DNA of 64,000 bases, taken from Lysinibacillus sp. OF-1 (GTDB lineage Bacteria > Bacillota > Bacilli > Bacillales_A > Planococcaceae). The translations under genes were made by a program, and so were the position numbers. The notes below the pieces were generated by a model. That model made no database searches. It had not been told where the DNA came from and saw nothing but the letters and a program-made list of their open reading frames with translations. How positions within the stretch are numbered: the first letter of the stretch is position 1; the number at the start of each line of letters is the position of its first letter. Below are positions 9,270-17,757 of this stretch, piece by piece. The stretch spans positions 2,418,001 through 2,482,000 of the forward strand of contig NZ_CP102798.1 of assembly GCF_028356935.1 (NCBI RefSeq). Direction: 5' to 3'.

Positions 9270-11975
9270 TTACTCAGCAGCTTTTGCGCGTAGAACCATT
9301 TGTAGGATACCACCGTGACGGTAGTAGTCTACTTCTACTTCTGAGTCGAAACGAGCTAAAGCTTGGAAAGTTTTAACTGTGCCGTCTTCAGATTTAGCAG
9401 TTACTGTTAAGATTTCACGTGGTTTTACGTTGTCAGTAATGTTAACAGAGATTTCTTCTTTACCAGTTAAGCCTAGTGTCTCAGCAGATTCACCTGGCAT
9501 AAATTGAAGTGGAAGAACACCCATCATTACTAAGTTAGAACGGTGGATACGCTCGTAAGATTGTGCGATAACAGTTTTCACGCCAAGTAGGAATGTACCT
9601 TTCGCAGCCCAGTCACGAGAAGAACCCATACCGTAGTCATTACCAGCAAGTACGACTAAGCCAGTACCTTGCTCTTGGTATTTCATACATGCGTCATAGA
9701 TATACTCTACTTCGCCTGTTGGCCAGTAAGTAGTGAATCCACCTTCTGTACCAGGAGCCACTTGGTTACGGATACGGATGTTTGCAAATGTACCACGCAT
9801 CATTACTTCGTGGTTACCACGACGAGAACCGTAAGAGTTGAAGTCACGGATTGCAACACCGTTTTCAATTAAATATTTACCTGCAGGTGTATCTTTACCG
9901 ATTGCACCAGCTGGAGAAATATGGTCAGTTGTGATTGAGTCACCGAACTTCGCCATAATGCGTAAGCCGTCTAAGCCTTGGATTGCTTCTGGCTCTTTTG
10001 CAAGACCTTGGAAGAATGGTGGGTTTTGGATGTAAGTTGATTTATCATCAAATGTGTATAGAGACTCAGTTGATGTTTCAATTGCATTCCATTTTTCGTT
10101 CGCTGTGAATACTGTTTCGTATTCTTTTTGGAATAACTCACGGTTAACAACAGTACTTAATACTGCATTAACTTCTTCTGTTGATGGCCAAATATCCGCG
10201 AAGAATACTTCATTCCCATCTTTGTCTTTACCGAATGAATCTTTTTGTAGATCGATATCCACTGTACCAGCAAGTGCATAAGCAACAACAAGTGGTGGAG
10301 AAGCTAAGTAGTTAGCTTTTACAAGTGGGTGTACACGACCTTCAAAGTTACGGTTACCAGAAAGTACAGAAGTTACGAATAAGTCATTTGCTTTAATTGC
10401 ATCTTCGATTTCAGGAAGTAATGGACCTGAGTTACCGATACATGTTGTACAACCATAACCTACAGTGTTGAAGCCGATTGTATCAAGGTACGTTTGTAAA
10501 CCTGAATCTTCAAGGTAACCAGTTACAACTTTAGAACCTGGTGCTAAAGAAGTTTTTACCCATTTAGGCACTGTTAGACCTTTTTCTACAGCTTTTTTCG
10601 CCACTAAGCCCGCAGCAATTAATACGTATGGGTTAGATGTATTTGTACAAGAAGTGATCGCTGCAATTGCAACAGCACCTGTTGGAATTTCTACATCGCC
10701 TTCAGCGAATTTCGCTACAGAAGTTTTTGCGAATTCATCTTCTGTTAAACCGAAACCTTGTGTACCTTGTGGTGCCACCACTGCTTCTTTGTAACGAGAA
10801 CGCATTTGAGATAGTGGAATTAAGTCTTGTGGACGTTTTGGACCAGAAAGGTTTGGTTCGATTTCAGCTAAGTTTACTTCTAAAACATCAGTGTAAACTG
10901 GCTCTAATGCTGGATCGAAGAACATGTGGTTTGCTTTAAGGTAAGCTTCAACAACCGCGATGTGCTCTTCGTCACGACCAGTTAAACGCATGTAGTTTAA
11001 TGATTCTTCGTCGATTGCGAAGTAACCACATGTAGCACCATATTCAGGAGCCATGTTTGAGATTGTCGCACGGTCAGCTAGTGGTAATTTAGATACGCCA
11101 GGTCCGAAGAACTCAACGAATTTACCAACTACGCCACGTTGACGTAATACTTGTGTTACTTTTAATGCTAAGTCAGTGGCAGTTGTTCCGTTTGGAAGAT
11201 CGCCAACTAATTTAACACCGATAACTTCTGGAATTGGGAAGTATGAAGGCTGACCAAGCATACCTGCTTCAGCTTCAATACCACCTACGCCCCATCCAAG
11301 AACGCCGATACCGTTGATCATTGTTGTATGAGAGTCAGTACCTACTACTGAATCTGGGAAAGTTTCGAATGTGCCGTCAGCATTTTCGTTTACGTGTACA
11401 ACTGGAGCTAAGTACTCTAGGTTTACTTGGTGAACGATACCTGTTGCTGGTGGTACAGCACGGAAGTTATTGTAAGCAGTTTGAGCCCATTTTAAGAAGT
11501 TATAACGCTCAGCGTTACGTTCAAACTCAAGGTCCATGTTTGCTTGCAGTGCAGATGCATTACCGTATTTGTCAACTTGTACTGAGTGGTCAATTACAAG
11601 GTCAACTGGAATAGCAGGGTTGATTTTGCTTGGGTCACCGCCCATTTCCTTCATTGCAGAACGAAGTGATGCAAGGTCAACAACTACTGGTACACCAGTA
11701 AAGTCTTGTAATACAACGCGAGATGGTTTGAATGGTACTTCTGCTTCAGGGTCAGCACCATTGCCCCATTTTGCTAATTCGTTTACATGTTCTTCTTTAA
11801 TTACATACGCATCATATTGACGTAAAACAGATTCTAATAACACTTTAATTGAGTAAGGAAGGTTTGAAACTTTTGCAACGCCAGCTTTTTCAATCGCAGC
11901 TAAGTCATAGTAATTGTAAGTTTTACCATTCACTTCGAATGATGCACGGCTGTTGTGTAAATTACCTTGTGCCAT
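9270..11975 (-). CDS. acnA: Aconitate hydratase (CitB/AcnA type)
   Basis: Interconverts citrate and isocitrate in the TCA cycle. The 901-residue length is that of Bacillus CitB. The three [4Fe-4S] cysteines are visible: one in TSCTNTSNP (near residue 443) and two in [11 protein letters not shown] (near 508 and 511). GTDSHTTM and [10 protein letters not shown], conserved active-site segments, are also present. The ATG follows AGGGGGAT. In Bacillus the apo-protein also binds RNA and the gene is repressed by CcpC and CodY. The prophage lies only 123 bp upstream of the start codon, so part of the control region lies in attL. Confidence 0.97.
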   Translation of the reverse strand: MAQGNLHNSRASFEVNGKTYNYYDLAAIEKAGVAKVSNLPYSIKVLLESVLRQYDAYVIKEEHVNELAKWGNGADPEAEVPFKPSRVVLQDFTGVPVVVDLASLRSAMKEMGGDPSKINPAIPVDLVIDHSVQVDKYGNASALQANMDLEFERNAERYNFLKWAQTAYNNFRAVPPATGIVHQVNLEYLAPVVHVNENADGTFETFPDSVVGTDSHTTMINGIGVLGWGVGGIEAEAGMLGQPSYFPIPEVIGVKLVGDLPNGTTATDLALKVTQVLRQRGVVGKFVEFFGPGVSKLPLADRATISNMAPEYGATCGYFAIDEESLNYMRLTGRDEEHIAVVEAYLKANHMFFDPALEPVYTDVLEVNLAEIEPNLSGPKRPQDLIPLSQMRSRYKEAVVAPQGTQGFGLTEDEFAKTSVAKFAEGDVEIPTGAVAIAAITSCTNTSNPYVLIAAGLVAKKAVEKGLTVPKWVKTSLAPGSKVVTGYLEDSGLQTYLDTIGFNTVGYGCTTCIGNSGPLLPEIEDAIKANDLFVTSVLSGNRNFEGRVHPLVKANYLASPPLVVAYALAGTVDIDLQKDSFGKDKDGNEVFFADIWPSTEEVNAVLSTVVNRELFQKEYETVFTANEKWNAIETSTESLYTFDDKSTYIQNPPFFQGLAKEPEAIQGLDGLRIMAKFGDSITTDHISPAGAIGKDTPAGKYLIENGVAIRDFNSYGSRRGNHEVMMRGTFANIRIRNQVAPGTEGGFTTYWPTGEVEYIYDACMKYQEQGTGLVVLAGNDYGMGSSRDWAAKGTFLLGVKTVIAQSYERIHRSNLVMMGVLPLQFMPGESAETLGLTGKEEISVNITDNVKPREILTVTAKSEDGTVKTFQALARFDSEVEVDYYRHGGILQMVLRAKAAE

Positions 11976-12097
11976 TTGCGGATCCCCCTAAATATATCTT
12001 TTTGAAAAGGCTTTAAAAATGTGTAGCATCTTTTCTCCAATACCCATGATAGCGCATTTATATTCATAAGTAAATTACATTAATATTATCTTTTTTG

Positions 12098-12227
12098 ATA
12101 AGCATAACTTATGACCTTGATTTCTATCCTGATGTTTTTAATTTTTTGATGTGCATAATATCAAGGGTTTGTATTAATGTGGGTTTCTATACCTATCTAA
12201 CGAAGCATATCTAAATGTATTTAACTG
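12098..12227. other. attL (left prophage attachment repeat)
   Basis: Identical to 54968-55079 over 112 bases (12098-12209), then one T/G mismatch at 12210/55080 and 17 more matching bases. It lies upstream of acnA. It includes the near-palindrome CATAACTTATG at 12103-12113. Confidence 0.95.
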
Positions 12228-12287
12228 GGGCACTTTTTGGGGCACTTGCTGGGGTACTTGCGTTTTTTTGTAAAAAAAGTGCCCCAG
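12227..12287. promoter_or_regulatory. Candidate integrase arm sites and hairpin beside attL
   Basis: GGGGCAC occurs at 12227-12233 and 12239-12245, with GGGGTAC at 12251-12257. The inverse GTGCCCC at 12279-12285 forms a stem with the last one. The same GGGGCAC pair flanks attR on its phage side, as expected for arm-type binding sites of a tyrosine integrase. No gene is convincing from here to 12477. Confidence 0.55.
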
Positions 12288-12477
12288 TTCGAAAAGAAGA
12301 AATATAATAATGTTTGGACAGGTACATTAGTTATTATAGAAGAAACTACAAAAAAAGAGTTAATTCCCTTGCCACATTTTGTGGCTTTTTTTCTCCAAAC
12401 TTTTTATGTACTGACATCAGTATACAGTATTGATACAATTTTAATTATAAAAATATAAAGGAGACAATATTCTACTA

Positions 12478-13218
12478 ATGAAAAAAACTTTAAAGAAGCC
12501 TTTTTATAAAAAGTGGTGGTTTTGGTTAATTGTAGCCTTATTTATAATTGGCACTATTAACAATGCTATTGGAGATCATGAGAAGCAATCTTCTGATAAA
12601 AATAATGATCCTAAAAAAGAAGAACCGGCTAAATTAGAAGAAAAGCCAAAAAATCGTACATTAGAGGAACAAAGCAAAAAATTTATAGATGAGAATTTAG
12701 AAGGTAGAACAATAGTGGATTTTACTAATAAATTATTGACTGTAGAAAATGAGGAATTAGTTGATATGATTATTCTTGGTCATAAAAACGGAAAGCAATT
12801 TGAAGATGACTTTGATTTACTTGGAAGAAAAGCAACTGCCTCTGGTGTAATTACTGAATTCGCTTTTGAAAGTTCTAACATCGGACAAAAAAGAAGAAGA
12901 GAAGGTTCAACTACAGCTGTTCGTACAGATAAATTCACTATCTATATGGGAAACAAGGATATAGAGAACTATGAGTACATTGAATATGATGAACTTATTC
13001 ATAAAGATAGAAATAAAGAAGAGTTTTTCTTAGGTGCTTATCCTGAAGAAATAACAAACTTTGCAATAATTGATTTGGATCAAGAAGCTGATTTAACAGT
13101 TGGGCAGCAGATAACAGTTGAAGGTACAATTGCTAATTACTTTTTAAGAAAAGACTACTCGGACGAAAGTAAAGTTGACGATTTTAATGTATTGTTAAAT
13201 GATGCCGTATTAAAATAG
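12478..13218 (+). CDS. Membrane-anchored protein, possible OB-fold domain
   Basis: A 246-residue prophage cargo protein with a basic N-terminus and one hydrophobic anchor (WWFWLIVALFIIGTI, about residues 13-27). A charged Lys/Glu linker to about 65 follows, then a soluble domain expected outside the cell. The pattern RKATASGVITEF, then FTIYMGN, then LTVGQQITVEGTIANYF resembles tRNA_anti-like OB folds. The putative ribosome site (AAGGAG) is 14 bases upstream, rather far. It is the first gene inside attL and points rightward, opposite to the late operon. The last 19 codons of a homologue survive at 58310-58369. The function is unknown. Confidence 0.65.
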   Translation: MKKTLKKPFYKKWWFWLIVALFIIGTINNAIGDHEKQSSDKNNDPKKEEPAKLEEKPKNRTLEEQSKKFIDENLEGRTIVDFTNKLLTVENEELVDMIILGHKNGKQFEDDFDLLGRKATASGVITEFAFESSNIGQKRRREGSTTAVRTDKFTIYMGNKDIENYEYIEYDELIHKDRNKEEFFLGAYPEEITNFAIIDLDQEADLTVGQQITVEGTIANYFLRKDYSDESKVDDFNVLLNDAVLK

Positions 13219-13264
13219 AACTAAAAAATTTACTCATTATTTTAATTGAGTGAATTTTTTAGTT
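13219..13264. terminator. Long bidirectional terminator
   Basis: AACTAAAAAATTTACTCA pairs with TGAGTGAATTTTTTAGTT, starting at the stop of the gene before it. It serves that gene and possibly the uvrX fragment on the other strand. Confidence 0.85.
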
Positions 13265-13308
13265 CTATTTAGCTTTTCATTGCTCTTTCTTTTATCATCA
13301 AATCACTC

Positions 13309-13956
13309 CTATGCCAAATGACCTCCAACTAAGCGATCACGACTGATAGCTGTACCAGCAGCAGTAAATGAAACAGCTCGTAATAAAGATGTTGCTCCAA
13401 ATTTGTTTCTAATGGCGTCCATCGTTGGTCCAATAAGTTGTCTCTGTGGTTTTCGCTCATCAAATAGATCCAATTGGATACTACGCTCACGATCTAAGTT
13501 CGATATACGAACAGTTAGCTGTCTGGCTGGCTCTCCGGCAAAGTGTTCATCAAGTAATTCAATACAAGTTTTATACATCACAAGAGTTTCACTTGTTGGC
13601 ATTGCAATTGTTTTAGACCGATGAAACCCTTTAGTCATCGCATTATGACTGTACGATAGACCCAAACTGATAGTACGACCAACAAAGCCTGCATCACGCG
13701 CACGTTTCATGACATTTCCACACATTTCTAGAAGTATTTGGACCTTCCCAAAACTTAAAGTTCCGTTCGCTATTAACGGCTCCCCTAATTTGGATAGATC
13801 TATTCCCCATGCGTGGTAATAGAGTTGATTGCCCATTACACCAAAGCGCTTTTCTAATTCTTTTAAATCTGTATTAGCCAAACCACCGACTGTTTGTACC
13901 CCCATAGCATTTAGATTTGCTTCCACAAATTTAGGTAAGAAGATAATTATCCACAA
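13309..13956 (-). pseudogene. uvrX: uvrX (Y-family DNA polymerase) C-terminal fragment
   Basis: The frame encodes about 205 residues matching the C-terminal half of UvrX/YqjW-type translesion polymerases. These are the helix-hairpin-helix thumb (VQTVGGLANTDLKELEKRFG), GNQLYYHAWGIDLS, and the little-finger domain to the C-terminus. The catalytic palm with its acidic metal-binding residues is missing, and the homology begins abruptly near FVEANLNAMG. UvrX is normally about 415 residues. A recombination event, perhaps the one that brought in the neighbouring toxin pair, probably removed the 5' half. A polymerase activity is not expected. Confidence 0.85.
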
Positions 13957-13990
13957 AGAATATTGTTAATATTAGGAATTATTATTTTTT

Positions 13991-14051
13991 AAGGAAATTA
14001 TTGAAAAATATTATTTAAAATGAGATAATTTCCTTAATATTCCGGAATATT
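13991..14051 (+). promoter_or_regulatory. Two inverted repeats before the toxin gene
   Basis: AAGGAAATTAT (13991-14001) is perfectly inverted as ATAATTTCCTT (14025-14035). Immediately after comes the 16-base palindrome AATATTCCGGAATATT (14036-14051), 28 bases before the start codon. They could bind a repressor or form RNA hairpins that limit toxin expression. Confidence 0.5.
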
Positions 14052-14079
14052 AATAAATTTGAAACACAAGGAGCCAAAA

Positions 14080-14814
14080 ATGAAGAAAATATTTAACAAA
14101 TTATCTATAATAATAATATTTACATTAATTCTACAATTAACTTTACCTTTTACTAGCTCTGCCAACACTCAAAATGGGTTAGATTTAATTAGACAAGAAA
14201 CAAGTTTAACAGAAGATGATATACAATTAAGTTTTGATATTATTTCTGAACACAGCAGTTTATTTCTTGAAAATGCTGATATTACTGTCCTTAATTCATA
14301 TGGTCTTGAAGATCAAAATATTGCATTACTAAAATATTTTTATGATATTAATTATCCATCGGTAACTTTAAATGCCTTTGCTGTTTCACAGAATGTAACT
14401 AACAATGATAACATTCAACCCCGTTTAGCAAATGTATTAATCAGAGTATTGATTAAAGATGCACTTAAAAAGAAAATGGGTGATAAAATAAAAAAAGAGA
14501 TTGGTAAAGAAGTAAAAGATCAAATTGAGGATAAATGGATAGCTGCAGCTGAAAAAGAAATTGGTCAACATGGCTATTCTAAATTCGTAGGACCAGAAGG
14601 TTCTGGGGCAAATGGAATTAGACAAGGTGATCATGTTTTTGAAATTTACGGTAAAAATGGAAATCCTATCATGAGAGGACATGTAGGCCTTGAACAAAAT
14701 AAAACTGTAACTAACTGGCACTACCATCTTAAATATGATGGTTTTGAATATCATCATGAACAAACACTATTAAGACATAATAGCTTACCTGCATGGGGGA
14801 CTCCGATTAAGTGA
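14080..14814 (+). CDS. Secreted SAR2788-like putative toxin
   Basis: The start was set at ATG 14080, which follows GGAG, instead of TTG 14059. The 244-residue product has a clear Sec signal peptide (MKKIFNKLSIIIIFTLIL, cleavage near SSAN) and a variable middle. A basic amphipathic stretch rich in Lys (KKKMGDKIKKEIGKEVKDQI) follows, then a C-terminal domain with HVFEIYGKNGNPIMRGHVG and NWHYHLKYDG, rich in His and Tyr. This layout matches proteins named SAR2788 family putative toxin. It overlaps the next gene by four bases, an arrangement common for toxin and immunity genes. The target and mode of action are unknown. Confidence 0.65.
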   Translation: MKKIFNKLSIIIIFTLILQLTLPFTSSANTQNGLDLIRQETSLTEDDIQLSFDIISEHSSLFLENADITVLNSYGLEDQNIALLKYFYDINYPSVTLNAFAVSQNVTNNDNIQPRLANVLIRVLIKDALKKKMGDKIKKEIGKEVKDQIEDKWIAAAEKEIGQHGYSKFVGPEGSGANGIRQGDHVFEIYGKNGNPIMRGHVGLEQNKTVTNWHYHLKYDGFEYHHEQTLLRHNSLPAWGTPIK

Positions 14815-15347
14815 ATGAACATGAAGAAGTTTTTATATTAAGCTATGGGTGTGATTTAGATCATAGTAATATCGATTATTTAGTAAAAGAACGGCTGTTA
14901 CCTTTTTCTCATTGGACTAATAAGAAACGACCTAAGAAAACAGATATTTGTGTTAGATATGAGGTATTTGATATTAACCCAAAGAAACACAAACAACTCT
15001 ATTACGGCCACAAATTTTATATTAATAAAATGAGATTAGAGGCTTTCATGTATTCACTCTCTAAACTTAAAGGAAATCATGTTTATGTTCACCCTAAGGT
15101 TAGAGGGCATGTTAATGTTTATATTGATGACCTAGAGTATACTGGCCGAGTATACAAAACATTAGTGAATGACCAAAAATTAATTTTTATAGACGAGGAA
15201 TCTGAAAATAATTTCACTTTAAGAGAAAAGTTGCCCAAACTACAAAAAGATTTACACTGTCTAAAGATGCAAAGTAATATAACTTTCGAAGAGAGAGATC
15301 TGTTAGTTACTAATTGGATAAATCGCATAATTAACGAAATTAATTAA
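14811..15347 (+). CDS. Putative immunity protein for the adjacent toxin
   Basis: A 178-residue soluble protein with no signal peptide, starting at GTG 14811 inside the toxin stop (GTGA overlap), so it is translationally coupled. It contains YGCDLDHSNIDYLV and a lysine-rich middle (KKRPKKTDICVRYEVF). No family was recognised with certainty. The immunity role is inferred only from coupling to a secreted toxin-like gene and from the cytoplasmic character. The pair points against the late operon and is moderately AT-rich, as morons usually are. Confidence 0.55.
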   Translation: MNEHEEVFILSYGCDLDHSNIDYLVKERLLPFSHWTNKKRPKKTDICVRYEVFDINPKKHKQLYYGHKFYINKMRLEAFMYSLSKLKGNHVYVHPKVRGHVNVYIDDLEYTGRVYKTLVNDQKLIFIDEESENNFTLREKLPKLQKDLHCLKMQSNITFEERDLLVTNWINRIINEIN

Positions 15348-15407
15348 AAAAGCAATAAAATTGTTCAAAGTCTAAACTTTAATAGTTTACTGTAAATTGG
15401 ACACATT

Positions 15408-15439
15408 AGCCCAGGCTCAAATTAATGAGTACCTGGGCT
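15408..15439. terminator. Terminator between immunity gene and amidase
   Basis: AGCCCAGG pairs with CCTGGGCT and is followed by a T-rich tract. The loop carries AATGAGTA, a sequence also found in hairpins at 55766 and 58377. It ends the rightward immunity transcript and perhaps the late operon. Confidence 0.75.
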
Positions 15440-15446
15440 TTTGCTA

Positions 15447-15614
15447 TTAATTACTTCGTTGAGCAATGATAATCTTCAATCCTTCAAAATCTCCACCTGT
15501 CAATGTGCCATCGTCAAATTTTTCTAGGTGTGACTTATCAATAAGCTTTTTATCTACCGCTTGTTGAATATAATCACGTACTGCGGCTTTAGTTGTTGAG
15601 TTTGTAAATTTCAT
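15447..15614 (-). CDS. Possible internal start giving the wall-binding domain alone
   Basis: ATG at 15614 within the amidase gene is preceded by AAAAGGATGATGATAA, a usable ribosome site. It would yield the 55-residue C-terminal domain by itself. The homologous spot at 57464 has an even better site. Some endolysins are known to make a separate binding domain from an internal start and assemble with it; here this is inference. Confidence 0.4.
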   Translation of the reverse strand: MKFTNSTTKAAVRDYIQQAVDKKLIDKSHLEKFDDGTLTGGDFEGLKIIIAQRSN

Positions 15615-16214
15615 TTTATCATCATCCTTTTCTGTTGGTTTATCTTTCACAATTGACGGTGTGGAAGGTACTGCTTTACCCAAATATGCTGCTAATTCTT
15701 TTGCAATAGCCATACATATCTTTTCGAAATCACGTCGATAAATAGCAGTGTCCACAATTGAATTGACAAAGCAGACCTCGATTAAAATGGCTGGCTCATA
15801 AGTGCTAGCGAGAACACCTAAATCTTTACGCTGTTTTGCACCTCTATTTATTAATCCTCCACCTGTAGCACCTGATATAGCTTTAGAAATACTTGCTGCT
15901 AACGCTTGTTGGTCATAATAAAGTACCTCTGTACCAATCGGCTTTGAGCTATCCCCTCCTGAATTGAAATGTATAGAGACAATTAAACCGTCCTGATCCT
16001 TGTTATGTTGGCTAACCAGATAATTAATATTTTGACGTTGGTTTGTCGATGTGTTGTCCTCGTAATATGTGCACGGAACACTTGAAGCTTTTAAAATCTC
16101 ATAAACGCGTTTAGCTACCTTACGAGCCTCTGTAACTTCATTTAAGATTCCTGTTGCGCCACTACCAGGATTAATCCAATGTCCTGGATGAATTTCTATT
16201 TCAACTGGTTTCAT
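15447..16214 (-). CDS. Endolysin, N-acetylmuramoyl-L-alanine amidase
   Basis: A 255-residue phage lysin that cleaves the bond between MurNAc and the stem peptide. The N-terminal Amidase_3 domain (about 1-180) shows the zinc ligands: His in EIHPGHW, Glu in NEVTEAR, His in VSIHFNSGG. The catalytic Glu is in AILIEVCFVNS. After a linker (TPSIVKDKPTEKDDDK) comes a 55-residue C-terminal domain, MKFTNSTTKAAVRDYIQQAV onward, probably wall-binding. The same domain is at the end of the broken endolysin at 57297. It overlaps the holin by four bases and follows it in the lysis cassette. Confidence 0.93.
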   Translation of the reverse strand: MKPVEIEIHPGHWINPGSGATGILNEVTEARKVAKRVYEILKASSVPCTYYEDNTSTNQRQNINYLVSQHNKDQDGLIVSIHFNSGGDSSKPIGTEVLYYDQQALAASISKAISGATGGGLINRGAKQRKDLGVLASTYEPAILIEVCFVNSIVDTAIYRRDFEKICMAIAKELAAYLGKAVPSTPSIVKDKPTEKDDDKMKFTNSTTKAAVRDYIQQAVDKKLIDKSHLEKFDDGTLTGGDFEGLKIIIAQRSN

Positions 16215-16474
16215 TTAAAATCATCCTTTCGTGGCACATCATAATTGAGCGCTCGCGAGCTGTCAGATGCACCTGCAGTTGTTGGGTCGATAATAATACC
16301 AAGTAATCCTAAAATGCTTAATACAGTCTCTGAAATGGCTGTGATTTGTGCATTGTAAATCGTAATATCGACATTAAAAATGCCCGCTGTTTGATTAGCG
16401 AGCACTAGTAGTAATGCGATTAATGAAACCCAAAATTGCTTATGTTGTAGACGTACTTTCCAATTAATTTTCAT
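16211..16474 (-). CDS. Holin, phi-LC3 family
   Basis: An 87-residue protein that would form lesions in the cytoplasmic membrane and time lysis. The N-terminal KINWKVRLQHKQFWVSLIAL is typical of phi-LC3 type holins. Two hydrophobic segments (about 14-32 and 44-62) are separated by a short polar turn. The C-terminal TTAGASDSSRAL and DVPR end is characteristic. It sits between the XhlA-like gene and the amidase with short overlaps on both sides. Confidence 0.9.
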   Translation of the reverse strand: MKINWKVRLQHKQFWVSLIALLLVLANQTAGIFNVDITIYNAQITAISETVLSILGLLGIIIDPTTAGASDSSRALNYDVPRKDDFK

Positions 16475-16763
16475 GTGTAATTCCCTCCATTTTATCTAAA
16501 CGTTTATGTGCTTGTTTACTTGATTCCTCTACACGAATCACACGCTCTGATAACCCTGTAACACGCATCTCTTGGGCTTTAATATCAATCCGTATTGATT
16601 CTACCCCAGCGTTTATATTGTCTAATTTAGTACGTATTACAGCTGAATCAGATGCATCATTTTTTACATCCTTATCTCGATTACGGTTGTAAGTGAGCAC
16701 CCCAATAAAAGCACCTAATACCGTACATAAAATTCCTATTAAAGCTACTGTTTGACTGTCCAT
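16464..16763 (-). CDS. Small membrane protein with coiled coil (XhlA-like position)
   Basis: 99 residues. One N-terminal hydrophobic segment (VALIGILCTVLGAFIGVLTY, about 5-24) is followed by a long charged helical region with heptads (LDNINAGVESIRIDIKAQEM). It occupies the place of XhlA in PBSX-like lysis cassettes, just before the holin, and overlaps it by 11 bases. It may help the holin or act as an antiholin. No direct family motif was recognised. Confidence 0.7.
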   Translation of the reverse strand: MDSQTVALIGILCTVLGAFIGVLTYNRNRDKDVKNDASDSAVIRTKLDNINAGVESIRIDIKAQEMRVTGLSERVIRVEESSKQAHKRLDKMEGITHEN

Positions 16764-16869
16764 GTCAACACCTCACAAATAAAAATAGCACTGCTCGGCA
16801 CAGCGCATTGCCTAGGTCTTGTTGTATAAAAAATAGCCCCCACAATTCTCTGTAGAAGACAATATAAAA

Positions 16870-16892
16870 AGCACCCTCAACTTGAGGATGCT
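16870..16892. terminator. Hairpin in the lysis cassette
   Basis: AGCACCCTCA pairs with TGAGGATGCT around a very short loop between two late genes, without a strong T run. It may be an RNA stability element rather than a full terminator. Confidence 0.4.
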
Positions 16893-16913
16893 CACTCTTT
16901 CCTTATTGTTTTT

Positions 16914-17171
16914 TTATTTACTCGAATGTACTCTTAGAGAGAATAAATTATCTAATGCCTCTAGTACAACAGCAGCAAAAGTTAGTTTTAAAATATTTTC
17001 ATCAATAATAAATTTTAACTCACCCTCTTTTTCTGAAGGTATTGAAATATCCGGAACAAAAAAGCTGAAAACCGTTTCAATCCCATAAAGGTTAAGTGCC
17101 AAAATAATACCTAAAAAAGAATATACAAGAATTTTCCATCCTTTAATAATAAAAGTTATATAGAAAACCAA
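16914..17171 (-). CDS. Small prophage membrane protein
   Basis: 85 residues, starting at TTG 17171, seven bases after AAAGGAGAGA. The N-terminal hydrophobic helix (ILVYSFLGIILALNLYGI) is followed by an acidic stretch and a second hydrophobic helix (LKLTFAAVVLEALDNLF). No family was recognised. Its place between the XkdX-like gene and the lysis genes suggests an accessory lysis or superinfection role, but this is a guess. Confidence 0.5.
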   Translation of the reverse strand: MVFYITFIIKGWKILVYSFLGIILALNLYGIETVFSFFVPDISIPSEKEGELKFIIDENILKLTFAAVVLEALDNLFSLRVHSSK

Positions 17172-17265
17172 ATAGATCTCTCCTTTCTATCTACTCATTT
17201 CGACAAAAAGGAAAGTATTTCCTGCCAATTCAAGCATAAAAAATAACGCTAGCTTAATGCTGCGT

Positions 17266-17415
17266 CTACTTGTTTTCGTTATTCTGTTCAGTCGCTTTTA
17301 TTTTGATAGCCTCTTCTTCGGTTATTAACTCTTTTGTAACAGCTAAGTCAATTTGTTCCTCCGTTGCTCTGCAATTACACCAATTGCGTAAGAATAAATT
17401 ATAAACAGCACTCAA
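17266..17415 (-). CDS. xkdX: XkdX family protein
   Basis: A short late gene: 49 residues, TTG start at 17415, eight bases after AGGAGG. The sequence has the pattern of XkdX proteins: an aromatic, hydrophobic N-terminus (VYNLFLRNW), then EEQIDLAVTKELITEEEAIK, where relatives carry a helix with GxITEEEY. XkdX proteins are usually encoded next to tail fibre and lysis genes in PBSX-like phages; their function is unknown. It starts one base beyond the stop of the gene upstream, at 17417. Confidence 0.8.
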   Translation of the reverse strand: MSAVYNLFLRNWCNCRATEEQIDLAVTKELITEEEAIKIKATEQNNENK

Positions 17416-17416
17416 A

Positions 17417-17713
17417 TTAATCTCCTCCTAACAATAAAAGCATGATATTTTCATCTTGATCTGCTTGAGATTGTTTAAATGCCTCATTCTCAGCTTGTAA
17501 CATCTCAATCTCTGTTTTAGGAATATCAGTATACTCATAATATAACGACTTTGTTTCTTTGTCGTAAAATAATTCGTGTGTTTTACCTGGTATGTTTTCT
17601 GGTTGTGGAAAAGTGCTCATGTCATACGCTACCGCGATTTCGCCGAATGAAAACACTGCCGATACTTTGACTTTTGTTTCCTCTGAATTTTCAATGATAA
17701 TCAAATGTTTCAT
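17417..17713 (-). CDS. Phage tail-associated hypothetical protein
   Basis: 98 residues, with no signal or membrane segment. The middle (HELFYDKETKSLYYEYTDIP) and the C-terminal coiled stretch (TEIEMLQAENEAFKQSQADQ) resemble small proteins encoded between tail fibre and XkdX genes in many Bacillus prophages. The acidic, Leu-rich tail ends LLLLGGD. It may be a fibre chaperone or tail tip accessory. Confidence 0.6.
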   Translation of the reverse strand: MKHLIIIENSEETKVKVSAVFSFGEIAVAYDMSTFPQPENIPGKTHELFYDKETKSLYYEYTDIPKTEIEMLQAENEAFKQSQADQDENIMLLLLGGD

Positions 17714-17757
17714 CTCCTTTTGTGTCAGCCATACAATTAATTATTTTATGGGTAAAG

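Noticed and set aside
9669-11820. Several plus-strand frames over aconitase
   Set aside because: They lie entirely opposite a strongly supported acnA gene and have no ribosome sites; they reflect its codon use.
12227-12245. GGGGCAC repeats as insertion sequence ends
   Set aside because: They flank att on both phage sides and no transposase is present; integrase arm sites explain them better.
12237-12458. 73-codon plus-strand frame beside attL
   Set aside because: It runs through arm sites and hairpin DNA, has no ribosome site and no family resemblance.
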